The notes beneath the pieces are model-generated. The model ran no database searches. It saw only the letters and a program-made list of their open reading frames with translations, and was not told where the DNA came from. Position numbers and translations under genes: made by a program. DNA of 64,000 nucleotides, from assembly GCA_913061265.1 (NCBI GenBank), contig CAJXVS010000001.1:590334-654333 (forward strand), in the 5' to 3' direction. Position 1 is the stretch's first letter. Each line of letters starts with the position of its first letter. This DNA comes from an uncultured Halobacteriovorax sp. (GTDB lineage Bacteria; Bdellovibrionota; Bacteriovoracia; Bacteriovoracales; Bacteriovoracaceae). Below are positions 1 through 8,625 of the stretch, one piece after another.

Positions 1-385
1 TTGCTGTTTCAAAGTCTAAGTAGAGCCAGAGCATAATGGGCATTAAGAGAACACAGAGGAAGGTTGTCGTCACTGTTAAGCAAACACTTAAGACTACGTT
101 CCCTTTTGAGAAGAAACTAAAGAGATTCGAAGTCGATCCCCCAGGAGCACAGCAAACGAGGATAAGGGCAAGGCCAATTTCAAAGCTTAGGCCAAAGCTC
201 TTATAAATAAGAAAGCCAAGCAGTGGCATCAGTATAAACTGAGAAAAAACACCTACAAGATAACTCTTAGGCTGTTTAAGTTCTTTATTAAAATCTTTAA
301 AGTTAAGAGAGCAGCCCACAGCAAACATCAAGCTAAAGATCATGATGCCCATCAGGGCCTGTTCAATTAAGGTGAATTCAGACAT
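1..385 (-). CDS. Bile acid:sodium symporter (BASS/SBF) family transporter, partial
   Basis: An inner-membrane transporter of the SBF fold. The window edge cuts it, so only the first 128 residues are visible. They form hydrophobic segments at about residues 11-27, 42-62, 68-90 and 98-122. The signature LVCCAPGGSTSNLFS lies at residues 76-90, close to the family's CCPGG-xSN motif in the sodium- and substrate-binding crossover. The substrate cannot be told from this part; family members carry bile acids, pyruvate, pantothenate or sulphur compounds. The gene starts 9 bp after the stop of the cytochrome gene upstream. It has no ribosome site, but TAGAAT ends 6 nt before the ATG, so it may be transcribed from its own promoter as a leaderless mRNA. 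Confidence 0.85.
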   Translation of the reverse strand, partial: MSEFTLIEQALMGIMIFSLMFAVGCSLNFKDFNKELKQPKSYLVGVFSQFILMPLLGFLIYKSFGLSFEIGLALILVCCAPGGSTSNLFSFFSKGNVVLSVCLTVTTTFLCVLLMPIMLWLYLDFETA

Positions 386-391
386 AGAAAA

Positions 392-420
392 ATTCTATAG
401 GGTCTTTAGGAACATGATAA
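392..420 (-). promoter_or_regulatory. Candidate promoter of the BASS-type transporter gene
   Basis: Reading the minus strand, TTATCA (420-415) and TAGAAT (397-392) are 17 bp apart. The -10 box ends 6 nt before the ATG at 385, which would put transcription start on or next to the A of the start codon. The promoter lies over the 3' end of the upstream cytochrome gene. Confidence 0.35.
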
Positions 421-2065
421 GTTCTTTCTTCTCTACCGGAGAGAACTTCTCTGATCCATCAGCATTTAAGAACATTCTTGAATGCCCCTTATTTGAAAGC
501 CCTTTACGGCGCGTATCAAACTTAGCTTCTTTATCTTGATACCAAGATTCAGGAATATCTCGTCCTGTAGGATAACCCACGCATTCAGAGTCAAAATCAG
601 TCTCAGGATCATCCGCTGGTCCTTGATAAAAGATCACGGTTCTCTCACTAGGTTTAGTCAGGACGTCACATAAACTTGGGGCTGAGTTATTATGAAAATA
701 AGGGTAGCGTGACCATACTCCAACAAGTGGTGGCGGGACATATCCTTTTTGCGGAACAACCTTTGTCTCCATCCATTTTGAAATAGCTAAACGGTTTAGA
801 TCTTCAGAGAAATGCTTCATCCCTTGCCATCTTAAAGGATCAGTTCCTACGTCTTTTACTTTTGTTTTCTTGGCGTACTTAACTTTAGTCGTCTTAAGTT
901 TTTCTTCTAAAGTTAACTCTTCTGCATTTGGAAGATCCCAAGCTTTTTCATAACCACCATGGCATTTAACACAGGAAGTTTTAAAATGCGCCTGCCCTCT
1001 TTTGGCAGCTTCAAGATCTAATGAATCAGCTGGAAAGAAGTCCGTCCATCTAGGGGCTTCAATTGAGAAGACCGCTGCCGTTAATTCTTTAATGATCTTA
1101 GAGTTATTCTTCATCCATTTTTCTAAGTCTTTTAGATCTGTTCCTCTTCCGATTTCATTCCATAAGAAATTGGTAAGGATAGGATTTCCACTCACGATAG
1201 AGCCATCTCTTAACCAACGGGTCTTATACTTAAGATTCCACCAAACCCCTGGTTTTGAATCTGCCGGCGTATGAGAGAGAGCGTTAGGACGAGGTCTTTT
1301 TTGAAGCTTTTTATTATGAGTGGCGTATTCATCTTGATTTCTTTTTGAAAGAGAAAGAGCCACCTGAGCGAGAGAAGTATCAAGCCCTAAGACTAGGGGC
1401 GAGACAGCGCCTATGGCCATTAGGTTCTTTTGAAAGCTTCGGTACATCTTCATCTCGCCTTTAGTGGCGCCAGTTCCTAGTTTAAAGATAGTAGCAGGAA
1501 CCTTAGGAGCGTACTTTTGCCCCATAAGAAAGAAGTCATTTGCTTTAGTTCTTTTATTAGAAAGCCCTAAGACAGTTTTTCCAAAGAGCTGAGTTGAATG
1601 GCAAGCGGTGCAACCAAAGGTTAGCCCCTTGGCCCCGTGACGTTCAATAAAAGTCACGCCCATAGGAAAGTCTGGCTTATCTTCTGTTGGGTATGGAATC
1701 TTAAAGACACCTGTGGCATCTTCTTCATTATAAGGACTAAGCCCTACCCAGTTGTACATATCATCCATAGAAGTAAAACCAAGAACCTTTTGTCCTAATT
1801 TATAAAGCCATCTTTTAATGGGGTTCTTACTATCTGCTTCAATAGCTCGCCTTGAAGCTTCGTAAGGAAGAAGAACTCCTGTGATAGAGACGGGATAACT
1901 ACTGGTATGAATCTTACCTTGATGAATAACTTCTTTATGCTCGTCCCCTACTAACTCATAAATATTTCCGCGGTGACCGACTTCAGGAAGACGGGCATTT
2001 TCAGACCAATCTGGGGTCTCAGCGAATAGGGAGATTGAATAAAAAATAATGAGAAACTTGATCAT
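395..2065 (-). CDS. RoxA-like di-haem c-type cytochrome, exported
   Basis: A predicted periplasmic cytochrome with two covalent haems. With the start chosen here (556 aa) a signal peptide (IKFLIIFYSISLFA) is followed by CTACH at about residues 152-156 and CVKCH at 365-369. The C-terminal block WSRYPYFHNNSAPSL resembles the W-x-x-x-PYLHNGSVP block of RoxA/RoxB rubber oxygenases and related di-haem cytochromes, so an oxidase or oxygenase role is possible but not shown. The ATG at 2065 is preferred: it has AGGA 8 nt upstream and leaves a 22-bp gap to the upstream gene. A longer form from 2134 would overlap that gene and bury the signal peptide. A paralogue lies at 61624. Confidence 0.75.
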   Translation of the reverse strand: MIKFLIIFYSISLFAETPDWSENARLPEVGHRGNIYELVGDEHKEVIHQGKIHTSSYPVSITGVLLPYEASRRAIEADSKNPIKRWLYKLGQKVLGFTSMDDMYNWVGLSPYNEEDATGVFKIPYPTEDKPDFPMGVTFIERHGAKGLTFGCTACHSTQLFGKTVLGLSNKRTKANDFFLMGQKYAPKVPATIFKLGTGATKGEMKMYRSFQKNLMAIGAVSPLVLGLDTSLAQVALSLSKRNQDEYATHNKKLQKRPRPNALSHTPADSKPGVWWNLKYKTRWLRDGSIVSGNPILTNFLWNEIGRGTDLKDLEKWMKNNSKIIKELTAAVFSIEAPRWTDFFPADSLDLEAAKRGQAHFKTSCVKCHGGYEKAWDLPNAEELTLEEKLKTTKVKYAKKTKVKDVGTDPLRWQGMKHFSEDLNRLAISKWMETKVVPQKGYVPPPLVGVWSRYPYFHNNSAPSLCDVLTKPSERTVIFYQGPADDPETDFDSECVGYPTGRDIPESWYQDKEAKFDTRRKGLSNKGHSRMFLNADGSEKFSPVEKKELIMFLKTL

Positions 2066-2087
2066 GCCTGACATCCTGCCAAATAAC

Positions 2088-3476
2088 CTATTGGTTAATA
2101 CTAGTTCTTCTTGAGAAGTAATAGATCTGATCAAATATTATTCTATTTAAACTGAAAATACCAACCGCCTTAATCAAAGCGGCCCTAGGGTTCATCGCTC
2201 CCATACAGAGGGTGTTATAAATGTATAAAGAAACAAAGGTGTCTTTAGGAAGAAGCAGAGCTCCATAGGCTGCATGAAAGGTGAAGCGATCTGATCCGAC
2301 ATTGCCCGTCGCAATAAGATCACCTTTTTGCTCATCATACATCTGCGAGACAATCGAAGTTAAAAGAAGGTTTTGAATCTCATCATCTTCTAGGTCTTCA
2401 GTTGTTAAAGCGTCCCAATTAATTGTGTTACCACTAATAGCTTCAGTAATATTTCCGTCGCCCTTGTCTTCTATAGCAACACCGCTTTCTTTTAAATTCT
2501 TCACCTTTTCAATAAAACTCTCTTTAAATTTTTGATAAAGGTTCTTTTGGTCCATAAACTGGCGGAGCTTTTCAATCTCGGCCCTGCGGTTAGGATCTTT
2601 CATTATGTTCTCTAGCCTCTCTTTAGCATCATCATTAGAGATGCCAAAAAGTGATCCGTAAGCAAACATATCGACAAGCCCTGTTCCTCGGCTAAAAAAG
2701 TATTTCTTAAGAGCTAAGGCCACGGGCGAATTTTCAGGATTAGAGACTATCTTTGAGGACACAAGACCAACAAGAACTCCTGCCGTTAACTCATAACCTA
2801 AACGCCCAATCCACTTTGCGTCGATATCTCTGTCATAGTTTTGATAAGTATAGGCGCCTATTGAAGAGGCCAGACCAATACCAATAGTGAACTTCTTAAA
2901 GGTATTCCCTGCGGCTTTTCTCTCAGGAGTCCATTTCGTTGAGCGGCAGCCATAGGCCAAGCGCTCATACTTTTGCATATAGATATCCATCTCTTTAGAG
3001 ACCTTAACTTTAACTTCTTTACTTGAGAGACCAGGGTTTTCTTCAATGATCTTCTTAGTTAACTTCTTTCCTTCATTAGATTCTTCTTTAACAATAAGTT
3101 TTTGAATCTTCCTATGCCTCTTCATTAAAGATGAAGAGTACTCAGGGTTTGAGATCTCACTGAGCTCATCAACAAACTTAAGCCTATTTTTATCGCGGAT
3201 AATATCTAGGAAATGAAGAAATGAAGTGAATTCTTTCTTGCTTGGCTTTTTCTCTAAAGTAGCTAGTTTTTTTTCTAAGGCCTTAAGAGTTTCTTCTTTG
3301 AGTTCTAACTTAGAAGCTTCTTTCATGGCCCATGAATCAAAACCACTTGGCTTAGATTGAACTTGCCCGGCTTTAAGAAAACCGCCCATTAGTTCTACAC
3401 AAGAACTAGCATAGGCCTTTGGCATATTGACCCATAGAACCATGACGATAATGAACCTAGTCATAACTGCTAACAT
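2088..3476 (-). CDS. Exported protein of unknown function with central hydrophobic region
   Basis: I do not recognise the family. The 462-residue product begins with a signal sequence ending near AYASSC. A long charged, probably helical stretch follows (about residues 45-185, rich in Lys and Glu), then two hydrophobic segments around residues 195-215 and 230-245. The C-terminal third contains Gly-rich and hydrophobic runs that could sit in the membrane. The start has a good ribosome site (GAAGGGG, 7 nt upstream). It lies 22 bp upstream of the di-haem cytochrome gene on the same strand, so the two are probably co-transcribed. It could be a membrane partner or structural protein. Confidence 0.6.
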   Translation of the reverse strand: MLAVMTRFIIVMVLWVNMPKAYASSCVELMGGFLKAGQVQSKPSGFDSWAMKEASKLELKEETLKALEKKLATLEKKPSKKEFTSFLHFLDIIRDKNRLKFVDELSEISNPEYSSSLMKRHRKIQKLIVKEESNEGKKLTKKIIEENPGLSSKEVKVKVSKEMDIYMQKYERLAYGCRSTKWTPERKAAGNTFKKFTIGIGLASSIGAYTYQNYDRDIDAKWIGRLGYELTAGVLVGLVSSKIVSNPENSPVALALKKYFFSRGTGLVDMFAYGSLFGISNDDAKERLENIMKDPNRRAEIEKLRQFMDQKNLYQKFKESFIEKVKNLKESGVAIEDKGDGNITEAISGNTINWDALTTEDLEDDEIQNLLLTSIVSQMYDEQKGDLIATGNVGSDRFTFHAAYGALLLPKDTFVSLYIYNTLCMGAMNPRAALIKAVGIFSLNRIIFDQIYYFSRRTSINQ

Positions 3477-3554
3477 TGAAACCCCTTCCCAAAGATTTAA
3501 GGGAATCTATCAGAATCTGAGAAATACCGAAGAGGTTCAGGAATTATTATAGGT

Positions 3555-3565
3555 ACGCGGCGCGT
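3555..3565. promoter_or_regulatory. GC-rich palindrome in a divergent intergenic region
   Basis: The 11-bp sequence acgcggcgcgt is a perfect palindrome around a central G. It stands out in an A+T-rich 250-bp gap between two divergent genes (starts at 3476 and 3728). It could be an operator. No further copies were noticed. Confidence 0.2.
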
Positions 3566-3727
3566 CCATACTAAGGAAGAGCTCTTAAAGCCAAGAGACT
3601 ATCAATAAAAAGTAAGATAACATACTGAAAACACATCCATAACACCACCATTAAACTTACCATTTAATTTATTTATAGAAAGAATGACCCTATTATCCTC
3701 ACCTCAAAGACTTGATAAAATAGTCAG

Positions 3728-4279
3728 ATGAAAACACTCACACTCTTAATGACACTTTTTACAATGAACTCTCTTTACGCTGCCGGGGCTAAGGGGAACC
3801 TTCAAATATCCCCTCTTTATGGCTTTGAGAGAGTGCAAAAACTCTCCCCTGAAGTTAGGACAAAGAATAGAACCTTTGTCGGCGTCAGGTTAGTTTATGG
3901 TCCCCCGCTTTTATCTTTTGAATCAGAGGTCACAAGAAGTAACGATACTGAAGAGCTTCCAGCAAGAAGCCTGGTTGAAGATGAAGAATCATACGCCGCA
4001 AAAGTAGGCCTAAGATCAAGTTTTAACCTTGTTCTTTTCCGTTGGTACGTTAGGGCCGGAGGACACGCTAGAAAAAGCACTTACTCGAGAGTAGAAAATG
4101 GAGTTAGCTCTACTAGAGAGCCCGCCATTAATATTAGTCCTTATGCAGGAACTGGTTTTAAGTTTAATCTTGCTTCAAACTTTTTCGTAAGCGGCGGGGT
4201 GACGGCCATCTTTACAGGAAAACCAAGAGGTAGTGATAGAGACTATCAAACCACCTTTGCTTTTGGCATGAGGCTATAG
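3728..4279 (+). CDS. Outer-membrane beta-barrel protein, small
   Basis: A 183-residue exported protein with a signal peptide ending at SLYA. The mature part alternates short amphipathic strands such as FVGVRLVYG, AAKVGLRSSFNL, FRWYVRAGGHAR and FFVSGGVTAIF. It ends in FAFGMRL, the pattern of an 8-stranded outer-membrane barrel (OmpA/OmpW-like size). No catalytic motif is seen, so the role is probably structural or porin-like. No ribosome site precedes the ATG. TAAAAT at 3716-3721 ends exactly 6 nt before it, so a leaderless transcript is likely. It is convergent with the next gene, overlapping it by 6 bp. Confidence 0.6.
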   Translation: MKTLTLLMTLFTMNSLYAAGAKGNLQISPLYGFERVQKLSPEVRTKNRTFVGVRLVYGPPLLSFESEVTRSNDTEELPARSLVEDEESYAAKVGLRSSFNLVLFRWYVRAGGHARKSTYSRVENGVSSTREPAINISPYAGTGFKFNLASNFFVSGGVTAIFTGKPRGSDRDYQTTFAFGMRL

Positions 4280-4804
4280 GCTTAAGTACTTACTAAAGCC
4301 TTCTCTCTCAGCGATCTCGATAAAGACTTCTTCAAAGTTCTCCTTATCTTTTGCATAATAATGCTGAAGTTCAGAAGAAATATTAATCGCTCCTAATAAA
4401 AGATCAACCTTAATAAACTCAGTCCCTGTTGCCCTTCCAAAATTAAAGATCGCCCAGTTCGGACAGTCATCTTGGTAGGCCTTATAATCAAATTTTAAAT
4501 TGGTATAACTTAGAAAGGCAGAGAAGCCTCCCCCTTTCGCCCACTGAAGGACTTGTCTAAGCTCTTCTTCCGTATGAGGGGGTATATACTCACCTTCTTC
4601 CTCTTCAGTAGAGGAGCCGGTTGTATTATAGAGATGAAAACCTTTCGCCATCTTAAACAGATAAGCGTCGTCTTTTCCTTTTGCCTCTAATTTTAAAAGA
4701 AGATTCATCTGATGAGTCTTTAAATCAAACTGAGAAAAGTCGACCTTAGCAAAAGCAGATTTAAAGATTAAAAGTGCAAGTAAAGCGATTAGACAATGTT
4801 TCAC
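4274..4804 (-). CDS. Exported protein of unknown function
   Basis: A 176-residue protein with a clear signal peptide (LIALLALLIFKSAFA). It starts at GTG with GGGAG 6 nt upstream. The mature part is acidic, with an EEEEGEY stretch near residue 70 and one Cys. I recognise no domain. It stands alone between a convergent barrel-protein gene and the legumain-like peptidase gene. Confidence 0.5.
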   Translation of the reverse strand: MKHCLIALLALLIFKSAFAKVDFSQFDLKTHQMNLLLKLEAKGKDDAYLFKMAKGFHLYNTTGSSTEEEEGEYIPPHTEEELRQVLQWAKGGGFSAFLSYTNLKFDYKAYQDDCPNWAIFNFGRATGTEFIKVDLLLGAINISSELQHYYAKDKENFEEVFIEIAEREGFSKYLSL

Positions 4805-4917
4805 GTTAGACTCCCTATTGAAGGCAACTTACATTACTTAGTCTCAAGCATTGATAGTTCATTAGAATTTACTGAGTTAGGTTCGTCATGGAAGGAGGAT
4901 TAAGCTCGTGACGGAAA

Positions 4918-6654
4918 TTAGATTTTGTAGTCGTCACAAGCCTTGAGGTCATCTGACTTCTTTAGTTTCGCCTTACAGCTTAGGAATGAGTACCCTCTTG
5001 CAAAAGAGAGGTACTGCTTAATCTTTTTTGATCTTTTCTCGGCTTTAGCTTTATGACAGCCGATGGTCTCTGCCGTACAGGACTCTGTCTCTTTTTTATA
5101 GTTTGCATTGAAGAATTTAAGAGCCTTTTTCTGAGCTTCAGTTCCTGTGCTTGCCATCTTTTTTAAACAGCTGTTCACTGTGCTTGTTAATATATCATAA
5201 GTAGAACCCGCTCTAGAGCCTAGCCCGTATTTGGCTCCACGTTTATGGAGGCTAATCTTCAGATTGCCTTTAATTCTTTTTGTTTGAAAGATAGTTTGTT
5301 CACGCCTTAAACGGAAGAGATCTTTTACATCAATGAGAATTTTTTTAGAATTAAACCCTGAGGCGCAAGCTCTGGCTTTTCGAGAAATTTGATCTTCCTC
5401 TTCAGACTTTAACTCATCACTAGGAGGATCATAAACTGCTCTACATAAAGTAAGTGCCATTTTTTTAGCAGCATCGGTGGTTGAGTAAAGATGAGAACTT
5501 CTCGCCTTTCCAGGTGATAAAGAACAGCCCTTCTCTTTCATAATATCGGGATGCCCCATTAACTTTGATTCTTCCATTGCTAAAGGAGCCATTTTGTCGA
5601 TTTCGTTTTTATCTTCTTCTATTAACTCATCTAATTTTTGACTAAGCTCACTTGAATCTGGAACTTTTGATTTATCAACACCAGCAACCGTTGCTAATAC
5701 CTCTTTATCAACCTCTCCATCAAAGCGAAGCCTAGTTACTACCTTTCGAACAGTTTCAATTTCAGCATCTCTTGTAATGTTTAACATCGGAACATATTCC
5801 TGACAGATGGGATTGATTTTTTTTGAGGTTTCTTTAGTGTATGATCCATAATTCACTTGATTCTGATCACCGCAGCCTGAGATTTGGTTAGTATCATTAT
5901 AAACTTTCTGAAGAATTGTCTTTCCTTCTTTATAATCAATATTTACTAACTTCACCTCTTGATTTACAAGCATATCTAAATGAAGATCACTCATACTTGA
6001 ACCTTTCTTTTCTTTCATTTTATCAAAAGTATCATGAATAAAATCAGCACCCGCCGAGTTAAAAGCACTTGTAGACGTCATCACACAACCAAGCCCCTTA
6101 AATACAGAAGTTGAGGCCCCGCTTTTACAAGAGTGATCGAAAATTGCTAGTTTTGGAAACTCACAACCAGGATCCCTCCCTTTTTGCTTCTTTAAAATAT
6201 TCGCAAACTCATCTGCATATATTCTTCGTTTACTATAGGAACCATCTGATGATTTTTTTACGCCATTAACAGAATGACGAGGAATAGATTTTTTAGTCTT
6301 CGGGTCTTTCCCGTTTCTAGAACCATGAGCGACAAAATTAATCATTAGTTGTCTTGGTCTTTCACTACATGGCTTTGAATAAACCATCCCTAACCTTTTC
6401 TGAACACCTTCCAAAGTAAAAGGTTTTGTATAACTCTTTGTGGCCTTGCCAAATTCTTTGGCCTTTGTATCATCGCCAAAAAAGCTACTAACTTTATAAC
6501 CACTTTCAATCAAAGCTTTACGAGCATGAATATTTTGTTCTTTAACAAATTGAGCTCCACCCTCGTGATCAGCTCCCATGGTTATGGCCAACTTCTCTTG
6601 AGCAAAAACTCCAAATGAAAAAAGAGAGAATATGGTTATGAATATTATTTGCAA
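4918..6654 (-). CDS. Exported legumain/caspase-like (clan CD) cysteine peptidase
   Basis: A 578-residue protein with a signal peptide (IIFITIFSLFSFGVFA). Two blocks match the clan CD catalytic dyad: hydrophobic residues then HGS in MINFVAHGSRNG (about residue 110), and hydrophobic residues then D-x-x-C in LAIFDHSCKSGAS (about residue 175). The second is close to legumain's ACESGS. The remaining 400 residues are Lys-rich, with scattered Cys and no recognised fold. Activity is inferred from these motifs only. It starts at TTG with AGAGG 8 nt upstream and overlaps the preceding gene by 10 bp, which implies translational coupling. Confidence 0.6.
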   Translation of the reverse strand: MQIIFITIFSLFSFGVFAQEKLAITMGADHEGGAQFVKEQNIHARKALIESGYKVSSFFGDDTKAKEFGKATKSYTKPFTLEGVQKRLGMVYSKPCSERPRQLMINFVAHGSRNGKDPKTKKSIPRHSVNGVKKSSDGSYSKRRIYADEFANILKKQKGRDPGCEFPKLAIFDHSCKSGASTSVFKGLGCVMTSTSAFNSAGADFIHDTFDKMKEKKGSSMSDLHLDMLVNQEVKLVNIDYKEGKTILQKVYNDTNQISGCGDQNQVNYGSYTKETSKKINPICQEYVPMLNITRDAEIETVRKVVTRLRFDGEVDKEVLATVAGVDKSKVPDSSELSQKLDELIEEDKNEIDKMAPLAMEESKLMGHPDIMKEKGCSLSPGKARSSHLYSTTDAAKKMALTLCRAVYDPPSDELKSEEEDQISRKARACASGFNSKKILIDVKDLFRLRREQTIFQTKRIKGNLKISLHKRGAKYGLGSRAGSTYDILTSTVNSCLKKMASTGTEAQKKALKFFNANYKKETESCTAETIGCHKAKAEKRSKKIKQYLSFARGYSFLSCKAKLKKSDDLKACDDYKI

Positions 6655-6992
6655 GATGCTGCCTCTTTTAGTTCCATGCCAGCCTTCTTAATTGCGCCGA
6701 ATTGCTGAATAGGGGTTTTAAGGGCCCGCCCTTTAAAACCATCTTTAAGCTTTAAAAGCTCTATCTCTACTTTAATATAATAACCACTAAAGTAAGAAAG
6801 GTTCTTTCCATTAGATGCAAGTTCTATCACTAATTTCGATAACTTAGACTCTCCAACTAGGAGCTGGCATACATCAACCTTGTGGCAATAAATCTTGGCA
6901 AACGCTTGATATTTCCCGCACTTTAAGGGCCTTTGATCACTATCAAAAGCCAAGAGCGAAGTGGAATAGAGAAGTAAAAACAGTAGCTTCAT
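6645..6992 (-). CDS. Small exported protein coupled to the legumain-like peptidase
   Basis: A 115-residue protein with signal peptide KLLFLLLYSTSLLA and five cysteines, two at the end (AASCK) and three in the first half. The start at 6992 is preferred because the signal peptide begins there; a longer TTG-started form would add nine residues. The end overlaps the start of the peptidase gene by 10 bp, so the two are probably translated together. An inhibitor, chaperone or processing partner for the peptidase is plausible, but that rests on context alone. Confidence 0.5.
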   Translation of the reverse strand: MKLLFLLLYSTSLLAFDSDQRPLKCGKYQAFAKIYCHKVDVCQLLVGESKLSKLVIELASNGKNLSYFSGYYIKVEIELLKLKDGFKGRALKTPIQQFGAIKKAGMELKEAASCK

Positions 6993-7086
6993 AGATGCTT
7001 TTCGGAATTCTTGGAACAATCTTGACTCAAATATGTTAATGACCCTTAAGAGTAGGTGGTTTCTCCTCTGACCGGAAAATTAAAAA

Positions 7087-8130
7087 CTAAGCTTGCCTTT
7101 CAGCCTTAGTCTCATAAAAGCCGTGGGAACTTAGATTGTATCTTTTCTTCATCTCGATATAATCATCCTGCTCTCCCATGGCGATAATGCAATCGCCATT
7201 TTCAAAAAGATATTTTCCCCTTGGGGAGAAGACAAATGATTTATCTTGTTTTCTAACCCCTACAATAATTAATTTTTCAATAAAAGGACCAATCTCACCA
7301 ATAGACTTTCCGACGATATCAGACTCTGGTGTTATATGAAGATCACCTAGATGAACTGAGCCTTCATTTTGAAACTCTTCTAAGCTCAAGAACTCTTCGA
7401 CTGCGGGGTTGATTACGCTTTCAGCAACTCTCAATCCACTCATGACAAACGGAAGAACAACTTTATTAGCTCCGGCTCTAAGAATTCTTTTCTTGGCATT
7501 TTGCTCATTAGCTCGAGCAATTATATGTAGTTTAGGATTATAGGAGCGAGCAGCAAGTGTTACATAAAGCCCATCGGAATCACTATCAATTACTGAGACG
7601 AGAACCTTTGCTTTTTTGATAGAAGCCTTTAACAATGTTTCATCATTAGAGGCATCTCCTTCGATAAAGTTATATTGAGCTTTTTCAAGCATTCGTATGA
7701 GATCTTCTCTTTTTTCAATCACAACAAAAGGAACACCTTCAGAACTGAGCTTCTTACAAATGACTTCCCCCATTCGGCCATAGCCACAGACAATGGTGTG
7801 ATTCTCAAAGTCGCTTATTTTCTTTTCCATTTTCTCTCTCCGCCTCATTGTGAAGTCTATGCTAAAGATATATGTGATTAGTGATGATATCGAAAAAGTA
7901 ACAATCCCCATTCCTATAAGGAGTAAGAACATGGTGAAGATCTTCCCTCTCATTGAAAGCGGAATAACTTCTCCAAAACCGGTTGTGGTTAAAGTGATGA
8001 CTGTCATATAAACAGCGTCTAGAACCGTATAATCTTCAATAAGGTAATAACCTAGGCTTCCTAGGAAAACGATAAAAAGGATAAAGAGAATTGTTCCCAA
8101 TATCTTGAATAAAACAGTATCTTTTTTCAC
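7087..8130 (-). CDS. Potassium channel with TrkA-N/TrkA-C (RCK) domains
   Basis: An inner-membrane K+ channel subunit of the MthK/Kch type, 347 aa. Two transmembrane helices (about residues 8-28 and 62-90) flank a pore loop with TLTTTGFGE, the equivalent of the TVGYGD selectivity filter. A TrkA-N domain follows from about residue 112, with the nucleotide-binding glycine motif VCGYGRMGE. A TrkA-C domain covers about residues 260-335. The RCK domains normally gate the pore by Ca2+, nucleotide or cyclic dinucleotide binding. The start is GTG (8130) without a clear ribosome site. The gene is monocistronic. Confidence 0.88.
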   Translation of the reverse strand: MKKDTVLFKILGTILFILFIVFLGSLGYYLIEDYTVLDAVYMTVITLTTTGFGEVIPLSMRGKIFTMFLLLIGMGIVTFSISSLITYIFSIDFTMRRREKMEKKISDFENHTIVCGYGRMGEVICKKLSSEGVPFVVIEKREDLIRMLEKAQYNFIEGDASNDETLLKASIKKAKVLVSVIDSDSDGLYVTLAARSYNPKLHIIARANEQNAKKRILRAGANKVVLPFVMSGLRVAESVINPAVEEFLSLEEFQNEGSVHLGDLHITPESDIVGKSIGEIGPFIEKLIIVGVRKQDKSFVFSPRGKYLFENGDCIIAMGEQDDYIEMKKRYNLSSHGFYETKAERQA

Positions 8131-8215
8131 ACTTACTATTCGGATTAATAGATTAAGAAACTCAATTTTTAAGGTGATTTCAGAGGGACTGGAAATTAAT
8201 TCCTTTTACTAAAGA

Positions 8216-8551
8216 CTATCTAGCTTTTAAAGGGATATGTAAGGGTAGCCCTTTTAAGATCTTACGAACTTCACTCGCTGAAGGGCGCCAAAGATAGCGT
8301 TCTAAATCAACAGCTCCCTTTTCAACAATAACTTTCTCAGACTCTAAGGCGCGTTTTTGTTCAAAGAAGCCGCTTCCCACTTTTAAAGAAATGCATCCCT
8401 TAGCATTAAGCACTCGCTGCCATGGTAGGTCATGTTTAGACGATGATGAACTTAAGATAAAGCTGACATGACGGGCGCAGCCTGGGGCCTTGATAAGATT
8501 TGAAATCTCTGAGTAAGTTGAGACATATCCAAGAGGGATCGCTTTTATCAA
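8216..8551 (-). CDS. Alkyltransferase-like DNA repair protein (Atl/MGMT family), N-terminus uncertain
   Basis: A homologue of the MGMT DNA-binding domain that lacks the acceptor cysteine: the PCHRV motif reads PWQRV here, as in Atl proteins. Atl proteins bind O6-alkylguanine, flip it and hand the lesion to nucleotide excision repair. IPLGYVSTYSEIS and the downstream LNAKGCISL match the family. The first usable start is TTG at 8551. The open frame runs upstream (residues PTALFLRSIALIKAIP) without ATG, GTG or TTG, and this part also looks homologous to the family. The true start may therefore be an unusual codon, or the N-terminus may be shortened. The C-terminal tail is longer than in minimal Atl. 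Confidence 0.7.
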   Translation of the reverse strand: MIKAIPLGYVSTYSEISNLIKAPGCARHVSFILSSSSSKHDLPWQRVLNAKGCISLKVGSGFFEQKRALESEKVIVEKGAVDLERYLWRPSASEVRKILKGLPLHIPLKAR

Positions 8552-8597
8552 AGCGATCGATCTTAGAAAAAGGGCTGTGGGTTTCTTTTGAGTTGTA

Positions 8598-8625
8598 ATT
8601 ATAATTCCCTAGATAAACCTGTCTT
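8598..8625 (-). promoter_or_regulatory. Candidate promoter of the Atl-like gene
   Basis: On the minus strand AAGACA (8625-8620) and a perfect TATAAT (8603-8598) are 16 bp apart. They overlap the stop of the upstream exported-protein gene. Transcription would start near 8591, about 40 nt before the TTG at 8551. Confidence 0.35.
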
